10,029 bases of DNA from JALUUH01 sp964636675. GTDB lineage: Bacteria; Pseudomonadota; Gammaproteobacteria; S012-40. The notes under the pieces were generated by a model. That model was not told where the DNA came from and did no database searches. It saw only the letters and a program-made list of their open reading frames with translations. The translations under genes were made by a program, and so were the position numbers. The stretch lies in assembly GCA_964636675.1 (NCBI GenBank), contig CAZWUO010000144.1:1-10029 (forward strand), read 5' to 3'. Below, piece after piece: positions 1-7,200 of this stretch; the stretch's first letter is position 1; each line of letters opens with the position of its first letter.

Positions 1-53
1 GACAGGCACTCTAAAAAAACGGGTAACTGTCAGATCAAGTCTGAGCTACTACA
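1..53. mobile_element. Possible terminus of an IS3-family-like insertion sequence
   Basis: The sequence at 28-53 starts with TG and ends with CA, as IS3-family ends do. It contains an inverted pair TCAGA/TCTGA (30-34 and 40-44), and the string at 28-45 resembles IS3-type ends as I recall them. The element would extend to the left of the window, with its boundary at about 53. No transposase coding sequence is included and the second end cannot be seen, so this rests on memory of similar ends. The rest of 1-202 has no gene I can support. Confidence 0.3.
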
Positions 54-202
54 CATAAATTGCATGTACCCTCGCTAGTCTATTGCTCCCACAAAGAATT
101 TTTCTCAGTTATACGGAACAACCAGTACGTAGCACCCTCGGAAAACCCTTTGTGAAAACAATATCCTGCGCGATCATCACACGAATTCATAAAATGTTCG
201 GG

Positions 203-877
203 CTAAGAAATAATAACCGCTCTTAATAAAGAAAAACCGTGCCACCAACGAATCTTCTTTCCATCGACGATTTTTCTAGGATGATAATTGATTGCAACTT
301 CGTGATAGCGTATATTTTTGTCTGCCGCCAATTTTACGGTTAACTCAACATCCACCGCAAAACCACTTTCTGTTATGTCAATCCGTTTGAGTGGCTCACG
401 TTTTATGGCTTTGTAACCCGTGCATACGTCTGTCACGGGCCATCCACTGATTTTTCGCGTTATAAAAGAGATTGATTTATTAAAGCAGATACTCAAAATT
501 GGAAAAGTATTAGTCGGATTAGCGAAACGTGAACCATAAACCACATCGGCCTCGTCATTGATAATTGGATCTAACATTTTTTGGTAGTCACACGGGTCGT
601 ATTCCAAATCAGCGTCCTGGATAACAATAATATCTCCGGTTGCTACGTTTAAACCAGAACGTAAGGCCGTACCTTTGCCTCGATTAGACTCATGTAAGAT
701 AAGGCAGTTGATGTCGCCTGCTAATGGCCCGCACAAAAGCTCGGTGGTGCCGTCTTCAGAAGCATCATCAATCACAATGACTTCAAGGTTTGAGAATCCG
801 CTGTTTTGTACCTTACGAAGTAATTGAGTAATCGTTGTACGTTCGTTGTAGCAGGGGATGATGATTGATATTTTCAC
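203..877 (-). CDS. Glycosyltransferase family 2, DPM1/polyprenyl-phosphate sugar synthase-like
   Basis: This is a 224-residue GT-A fold enzyme that probably transfers a sugar from a nucleotide sugar to a polyprenyl phosphate at the inner face of the cytoplasmic membrane. Visible family motifs are PCYNE (8-12), VIDDASEDGT (35-44), NRGKGTALRSGL (65-76), the metal-binding DAD at 88-90 in QDADLEYDP, GSRF (115-118), TGYKAIKRE (153-161), GFAVDVELT (172-180) and a C-terminal YHPRK...GKKIRWWHG. It lacks the C-terminal membrane helices of GtrB-type enzymes, so it resembles the short soluble DPM1-like form and looks nearly full length. The start is GTG at 877: it gives the canonical MKISIIIPCYNE beginning, there is an in-frame stop at 917-919 and no ATG between, and the Shine-Dalgarno match is poor. 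The sugar and acceptor cannot be told from sequence. The 199-base gap upstream suggests its own promoter; a functional link to the surface genes is unproven. Confidence 0.95.
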   Translation of the reverse strand: MKISIIIPCYNERTTITQLLRKVQNSGFSNLEVIVIDDASEDGTTELLCGPLAGDINCLILHESNRGKGTALRSGLNVATGDIIVIQDADLEYDPCDYQKMLDPIINDEADVVYGSRFANPTNTFPILSICFNKSISFITRKISGWPVTDVCTGYKAIKREPLKRIDITESGFAVDVELTVKLAADKNIRYHEVAINYHPRKIVDGKKIRWWHGFSLLRAVIIS

Positions 878-928
878 AGTATTTTTAGAGAGAAAATATA
901 TGAATGAGGTATGTGTTCAAAGCGCCGT

Positions 929-945
929 AAATTATTATAACTCGT
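929..945 (-). promoter_or_regulatory. Possible sigma-70 -10 element for the glycosyltransferase
   Basis: A perfect TATAAT lies on the minus strand at 939-934, about 57 bases before the GTG start at 877, in an A+T-rich stretch. No good -35 box sits at the usual distance, so this is a weak call. An alternative is TTGAAC with a 16-base spacer to TATTTT, closer to the gene. The 199-base spacing after the previous gene makes a separate promoter reasonable. Confidence 0.3.
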
Positions 946-997
946 TTCCACTTCACAGAGACTAGCCTTCCGTGACTCTAGATGATCGGGGCAACAA

Positions 998-1014
998 TAG
1001 TTAAAGCATAACTA
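998..1014 (-). terminator. Weak hairpin after the transglutaminase-fold gene
   Basis: On the minus strand, TAGTTA and TAACTA form a perfect six-base-pair stem with a five-base loop, 63 bases past the stop codon. The stem is A+T-rich and is followed by TTGTTG rather than a run of T, so it is a poor intrinsic terminator. I found no better terminator in the 878-1076 spacer. Confidence 0.15.
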
Positions 1015-1076
1015 CCTGAAGTGTTTAGTTTCATCGGTAAAACGTTATAAGATCGATTGACACTATGTTATATCCT

Positions 1077-4000
1077 TCAACCACAATCACCCGATACACG
1101 ATTAATCCGAGCCAAGTGAGTCGCAAATGAAAGCAAGAATATATAACCTAACATCGATCCTATTTCGGCTACGCGACCTGCCTTTGAGATGTTACCTACT
1201 TCATCGAGTCCCTCCATAGCAAACAACATATTGCTACCTTGTTCTCCCGTCAAACAGTTTTGAGCATTTGTTATACCTGTAGCAGCTGTCGTCTTCACGC
1301 TCTTAATAAGCTCCGTCACTATATTTTTTACGAACTTCTTTAGCTTGCCAACTGCAAAATCTTTAATAATTGTCGAGGCGCTCTTACCGATCATTCCTTG
1401 AATCGTTTCTACTGAAATAATTGGATCTGCTTGTTCAACTCCCCCATTCGCCCCTCCGGAAATCTTATAAGCTCCGTCCCCAATATTTGGATCAAGAATA
1501 ATATAACCTGCTCCACTCCACCCCGGCACCGACACCGCATCTGTATGCGTAATTACTTCTTTACCCGCATCCAGTGCCGCTCTGATTTCGGCCATGGTTG
1601 CATAATCATGATGAATATTCGGCAAAACCGTTGTCTGGTTAGCTTGAGTAACTTGGTAAATACGTTGACCTGCCGCGCTCGCTTTTGATAGCGCCTTAAC
1701 CGCACTGATCGCACCCGATAGATTATTCGTATCTGCAAACATTTGTTCCGGCGTAGTATATTCAAGCGTTGAGGCAAGAACGCCGGTTTGAATAATGAAC
1801 TCTTTTTGTTTTTCTTTAACACCATCATTCATACCTTGAATGGTAACAATAGGAATATCGAAAACCACTACTCCCGTTTCAATTGCTCTGGGAAAACCAA
1901 AAAAATAATTGACCTTCGGTTCATAACCAATCGTGCCATTGCCCGCTGCCAGCTGATAATGTGCACTCTGTTGTAAACCCAAGATATTGCTTAGCGAAAG
2001 AAGCTGGGCATAATAACCTAGACTACCGCTATAAAACATATCACCCAATAAGTTCTCATCTGTGAGTACGGCAATTTGAGTTGGGTCATTGGTTTCTAAA
2101 ATAGCATTGGTCTGTTCGAGCCGATCTTGCAAGGTCTGCAATTTTTTCGGTGAGACGTTACCGGCAATGATGTTGACGTTGAGGTAGGAGCCTGCGGCAA
2201 CCTTGTAAACACGTGGTGGCAGGCTCTGGTACGCGAATTTAACTTGGGTGGTAAAATCCAGTTCTTCGCCCAGACGCATAACACTACCGGTCTTGACCAC
2301 CTCACCATTAAGCTTGAGCTCGGGTACCACGCTGACAAGGTAACTAGGGATGCTGCTAGGCAGTTGGCTGATATCGGTAACGTTTTCCGGGAGTAGGCTT
2401 TGCAATACCTGTTCATCTGCTGCGGTCGCGGGTTTAAAAGACAAGGTAATGCGTTCATTGTTGAGTTGGGCCCATGGAAAAGTCGTGGCATTCAGAGGAT
2501 CACCAAAGATGTCTCGTCCAAAGCTATAGCTGATTTTTTGCTGCAAGCTACCGGGTAACTTATCATAACGCGCACCATTGACGATGATACGGTTAGGCAG
2601 ACTAGAGGGTAGTACCGGGTACTCTTGAATAATCGTCTTGCGACCACCGATAACATCGCCGACCGTAGCATTGGGCAAGTTAGTAGTAACGTAGTTGTCT
2701 AACGCGGCTTGCCCCTGCGTTTGAGCATTTAGCAAGATGTCGGGATTTAAACCGGTCATCCAACTCTCTTGTTCGTTGACCTGACCGCTATCGATAAAAT
2801 CCTGGACGACTTGCTCAGGATCTATCCCTGAAATTTGCACGGCATCCAAACCAGTGAGATAGTCGTATTGTTTAAAACTCGGATCCATAGAAAGCCAAGA
2901 GTCCGCATCACGATTTTTAGTGCCTCTTGACGGATGATAATCGATGGCAGCTTCGGCCCAGATATGTTCCATGCGAATTGAGATAATTTCACCACCACTG
3001 ACGTTTACACCCGTGGGAATACCACCGGCTGAAGCATATTCACCCGCAGCACGAATGTTGGTAAAACCACCGGCCCAGTTTTTATAGGTCTCACTCGGCA
3101 CATCAATGGTGCCGTGAACATATCGCGCGGGTATCTGCGAGGCTCGAAGTAAGGCAATGGTAAGGCTGGTGATATCCATCGCGTTGCCGCGTTTGACATC
3201 CAAAGTCATGTCGGCATTTTGGATCGCACCCCAGGTGGGTTGCCACTCGATGTTGTTGCGTACCCAGTGATAGATCGTGACAGGGTCGTGATTAAGTTCG
3301 GCGGCCTTGTCTTTGATGGTCTGACTCAGCGTAATCTCAATGGTTTGAGCCAGGTAGGCTGGGTTGCTGGCATCGGCCAATTTGTCAAAAGTGAAATCAC
3401 CCAACACGGCGAGCTGGATGTAAGGTGTATTATGTAAACCAGCAACTGTGAATTCTTCGGGTTTCAGCTTTGGTTTATTGGTTGGGTCAGCTTGCAGACT
3501 TTTTGTGGGCAGGTTATTGGGGTCAAACGGCTGTTGGCTGCGTTTGAATTGGTAGCTGGCGAGAGTCTCTTGTAACACCTCGACGCCTTGGCGTTTGCTC
3601 GCCAAATCGCTCGCCTGAGCAATACTGTCGAGTTGAGCAATGAGGTCGTTGAACGCGGCTTGGTAGGTAGCAACAGCCACTTGTTGGCGTTGTTGGATAA
3701 CATCAGCTAGCCGCTCATCTTCGATGTGTTGCGCGATGGCATCGAATTCGGCCATGGCCTGCTCATCGAGTGCTAACAGTTGTTGCTGCAATTGCCGTAA
3801 TTGGATCTCGATTTTTTGGGTAGACTGGCGCTGATCGAGCCGATCTTGCAGCGTATTGAGGACGGTTTGCACACCGTGCACGGTGGTGGCGAAATCAACG
3901 CTGGAGTTGTTTGAGTTTATCGAAGCAGGTAACGCTAAGCTTGCTGCTGTTGGCTGTGCAGGCAGTCCGATCTGGCGCGCAAGGTGCGGCGCACGTTGTT

Positions 4001-4172
4001 GCAGACGCTCAAGCGGATTTTCCGCCTGAATGACCTCGCCTTCCAGTAATAGATAATAGATACTGCGCTCGGCCACGAGTGCAAACAGCGCGAGCACAAT
4101 AAGAATAGTCACACCACGGGAGAATCCTTTGGCGCGGCGAATGCTGGACAGTATATTGGTGTCAAGTCTCAT
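1077..4172 (-). CDS. Membrane-anchored transglutaminase-fold protein lacking the catalytic cysteine
   Basis: The protein has 1,031 residues from an ATG. A basic N-terminus (RRAKGFSR) followed by a hydrophobic stretch at ~21-43 predicts a signal-anchor with the bulk in the periplasm. Residues ~100-205 are Gln-rich and probably coiled coil. The transglutaminase-like core is ~285-440: IYHWVRNNIEW, then KRGNAMDITSLTIALLRASQ ending in IPARYVHG, MEHIWAEA with His403, and WLSMDPS with Asp430. The usual catalytic Cys position holds Ala331, and the whole protein has only two cysteines, C973 and C1030, both in the C-terminal tip. Classical transglutaminase or cysteine-peptidase chemistry is therefore unlikely, and a binding role is inferred. 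A second conserved-looking block at ~884-911 (GWSGAGYIILDP, then GAYKISGG) is, as I recall, shared with large transglutaminase-like proteins of this kind. The last ~120 residues include a hydrophobic segment (~1002-1019). No strong ribosome binding site precedes the ATG. It probably shares a transcript with the giant gene upstream. Confidence 0.93.
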   Translation of the reverse strand: MRLDTNILSSIRRAKGFSRGVTILIVLALFALVAERSIYYLLLEGEVIQAENPLERLQQRAPHLARQIGLPAQPTAASLALPASINSNNSSVDFATTVHGVQTVLNTLQDRLDQRQSTQKIEIQLRQLQQQLLALDEQAMAEFDAIAQHIEDERLADVIQQRQQVAVATYQAAFNDLIAQLDSIAQASDLASKRQGVEVLQETLASYQFKRSQQPFDPNNLPTKSLQADPTNKPKLKPEEFTVAGLHNTPYIQLAVLGDFTFDKLADASNPAYLAQTIEITLSQTIKDKAAELNHDPVTIYHWVRNNIEWQPTWGAIQNADMTLDVKRGNAMDITSLTIALLRASQIPARYVHGTIDVPSETYKNWAGGFTNIRAAGEYASAGGIPTGVNVSGGEIISIRMEHIWAEAAIDYHPSRGTKNRDADSWLSMDPSFKQYDYLTGLDAVQISGIDPEQVVQDFIDSGQVNEQESWMTGLNPDILLNAQTQGQAALDNYVTTNLPNATVGDVIGGRKTIIQEYPVLPSSLPNRIIVNGARYDKLPGSLQQKISYSFGRDIFGDPLNATTFPWAQLNNERITLSFKPATAADEQVLQSLLPENVTDISQLPSSIPSYLVSVVPELKLNGEVVKTGSVMRLGEELDFTTQVKFAYQSLPPRVYKVAAGSYLNVNIIAGNVSPKKLQTLQDRLEQTNAILETNDPTQIAVLTDENLLGDMFYSGSLGYYAQLLSLSNILGLQQSAHYQLAAGNGTIGYEPKVNYFFGFPRAIETGVVVFDIPIVTIQGMNDGVKEKQKEFIIQTGVLASTLEYTTPEQMFADTNNLSGAISAVKALSKASAAGQRIYQVTQANQTTVLPNIHHDYATMAEIRAALDAGKEVITHTDAVSVPGWSGAGYIILDPNIGDGAYKISGGANGGVEQADPIISVETIQGMIGKSASTIIKDFAVGKLKKFVKNIVTELIKSVKTTAATGITNAQNCLTGEQGSNMLFAMEGLDEVGNISKAGRVAEIGSMLGYIFLLSFATHLARINRVSGDCG

Positions 4173-4225
4173 GGGCGTTGTCTCATAAGCATACTCATTC
4201 GGTAGCTGTGCTTGTTTTTTTTCAT
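4169..4225 (-). CDS. Possible 18-codon leader peptide between the two large genes
   Basis: In the 60-base gap after the giant gene, an ATG at 4225 opens a reading frame of 18 codons beginning MKKNKHSY and ending in a TGA that overlaps the ATG of the next gene as ATGA (4172-4169). The stop of the giant gene is embedded in TGAGG, whose GAGG lies five bases before this ATG, an acceptable ribosome binding site. The downstream gene has no clear site of its own. Translation of this peptide could therefore couple expression of the transglutaminase-fold protein to the giant protein. This is inferred from layout only. An ORF this short can arise by chance, and nothing in the peptide is recognisable. 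Confidence 0.3.
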   Translation of the reverse strand: MKKNKHSYRMSMLMRQRP

Positions 4226-4232
4226 CGCGGCC

Positions 4233-7200
4233 TCATCGGGTAGAAAGCACGATATCCACGGTCGTGCCTTGAGGGATAACACTCTGGCGCGGGGCGTCTT
4301 GTACGATCACCTGGCCGATAGGAACCGCAGTCGTCCTTTTTGTGGTGACATTACCCAACACGAGTCGCGCCTGCACTAACGCTGCAGCGGCCTGCTCTTG
4401 CGTCATCGCATGCAGGTCGGGTACAAAGGTCATACGCGAGCGGTAGTTTGGCATCGCCGCGAGTATTTGTGAAAAGCACGCCGGGGCAAACCCTAAGCGA
4501 ACTTCACCACCTTCACCAGCATCAAAACCGCCATCGAAAAATAAGACTCCAATACTCGTTGCAAAGTCGCCACCAATCCCGTAACCGCCTCCCCCGTAAC
4601 CAACAACAGGTAACAAGCGCTGTATGCGGTAATAATAAGTTATGCCATCGGTCAGACCGGTATCCAGGAATGTTGAATAATCAGAGGTCGTCGTACCCAC
4701 AGAAAGAAATGGGCCATCGATACTCGTACTGCGCAAGATGTCGTAGAAATCGGTATTCGGATTATAAGCCCAAGTCAATTGCACTTTTTCCGATTTTGGA
4801 CGAATCGCAAAATCTACTAAACAAGGTTGTACGCCGAACACAAAAATGGAAGCCGGATCACTATCGAGTTCACCATCATTAACAATCAGCTGGGCCACAT
4901 AGCTGCCTGGCAAATCAATCATAAAACTCGGCTCGGCTGTATCCGCATTAAACAATAAGGCATTGCTACCTTCAGGTACGTTAGCAAACCGCCATTGATA
5001 AGTAATGGGGTCTCCGTCAGGGTCAAAACTGTTGAAACCATTCAGCGTAACCGTATCGCCAGTAAACAACTCACCGAAGGTTTCTAGAAATCCACTGGCA
5101 ATGGGTTTTACATTACCAACCCTGACAATAACAATGTCAGGTTGACTATCCACTGTAAAATCATTGACGATAAGCTGAACAATGTAATCCCCTTGTTGAT
5201 CGATAAACAATTGCGGATTAATTACAAACCGATTCGAGAGCTCAGCGCTACTGCCATCGGGTTTGCCCAGCAGGTTCCAACGATAATTCAAGTTATCGCC
5301 ATCCAGATCGCTACTGGCGGAGCCATCTAAACTGATATATTGACCCACGTTGGCGGGAATATCCGTACCCGCATCAGCAACCGGGGCAGAATTGCCCACA
5401 GAGACGATTACGACATCGGGATCACTGTCCACAAGTCCGTCGCTGACGATGAGTTCTGTGTTGTAATCACCCTCCAGGTCCACATTGAACGAAGGTTTAA
5501 CGCCGTTACTATTGAGCAATTGAGCATTACTGTTCAACGGAATGTCTGCAAATCGCCAACGATAATTGAGCAAGTCGCCATTCACATCGCTGCTGCGTGA
5601 ACCATCCAGCGTAACCGTGTCGCCAAGCTCGGCGGCGAGATCATCGCCAGCATCTGCCACCGGCGGTAAATTACCCACATTCAACAACACGCTATCCGGA
5701 GCACTGTCATCAAATCCATCGTTGACCACGAGTTTGACGCTATAGATACCTGACACGTCTATGATAAAGCTGGGATTCGAGATATTTGCTGCGGATAGCT
5801 GAGCTGTGCTGCTGGCAGGCTTTTGAATCAGAGACCAATCATAGCTCAGCGGATCGCCATCCAGATCAATACTGTTTGAGCCATCCAGGGTCACAGCGTC
5901 GCCAACTTGCACACTTTGATCCGGGCCTGCATCAGCCAACGCCAATCGATTAGGTACGTTAACCAACACGATTTTAGGCAGACTATCTTCAGTTCCGTTA
6001 TTAACAATCAGTTGCACAGCATAGCTACCTTGTTTATCGACAATAAAACGGGGTTGCGCAGTAGTAGAATCTGACAATGCCGCATTGCTACCAACCGGTT
6101 GGGAAATCAGAGTCCACTGATAGCTCAGTGGCAGACCATCAGCCTCACGACTTGCGCTACCATCCAACATAACTATGTCACTAACAAATGCAGTTTGATC
6201 CATTCCTGGATTCGCAATTAAGTTATGCAGGTTAAAAACAATGAAACCCAAGGTCTTTAACTCACCCTCACTATTGACCCGTAAAACACATGCGTATTTA
6301 CCCGCCGCAAGACTTGCCGTCATGTCCGTACTGGCGGGTAATAATAAGGTCTCGCCCGCTGCCAATGTAATCACGCTATCAACCGAGCGAACCTGCTGCT
6401 GCGGTTGAACATCGAGCCGATCCAGTGATTGTCGTATCGAGATATCGTTGAGTAAAAACACGCCCGTATTACTTATGGTCGCCGTACAAACCTGATCATC
6501 GCCGCGCAGCAGTTCAGTACCCAGAGCGGTTATTTGACCTTGGACGGATAGTCCAACTTGCGATAAGTCACCGATATTTAATACCACCGTATCAGGCACA
6601 CTGTCGACAAATCCGTCGTTAACAACTAGCTCAGCGATATAAACACCCGATACATCAAATGCAAGGCTTGGGGCCACTACGTTTTGCGCGGATAACTGAG
6701 CACTGCTGCCATCAGGCTTTTGAATGAGAGACCAACGATAGCTCAGAGGATCTGCGTCGAAGTCGCTGCTATTCGAGCCATCTAGCATGACAGTATCACT
6801 CACCAAGACACTTTGATCCGGGCCTGCATTAGCCGAGGGTGATCTATTCGGTACGCTGACGAGCACGGTTTTAGGAGAACTGATATCAGTGCCGTTGCCA
6901 ACAATTAACTGAATAACATAATCACCTTGCTGATCAACAATAAAGTTGGGTTGCGCAGCCGCAGGATCTGACAGAACCGTATTGCTGTTCACAGGACGGG
7001 ATAGCAGTGTCCACTGATAATCCAGCGGCAGATTGTCTGCCTCGCGACTTGCGGTGCCATCAAGTAGAACCGTATTACCTACGAGAGCGCTCTGATCAAC
7101 TCCCTGCTCTGCGATCAGGTTAATAATATTAAAGACCGCAAAATCCAAGGTCTTAAACTCACCTTCGCTATTGATCCGTATGACACACGCATACTCGCCT

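Noticed and set aside
1..202. tRNA or small RNA gene in the left flank
   Set aside because: I found no cloverleaf pairing, CCA end or convincing T-rich terminator; only a short five-base-pair inverted pair is present.
203..877. GtrB-type glucosyltransferase of a serotype-conversion cluster
   Set aside because: The protein lacks the two C-terminal membrane helices of GtrB, and no GtrA-like or acyltransferase gene is adjacent.
2096..2491. Minus-strand 131-codon ORF in another frame
   Set aside because: It sits out of frame inside the transglutaminase-fold gene, whose own frame is continuous and convincing. It has no independent start signal or motif.
4448..4882. Plus-strand 144-codon ORF
   Set aside because: It is antisense to the Fn3-like region of the giant gene and is His/Gln/Arg-rich low-complexity translation, typical of a shadow frame.
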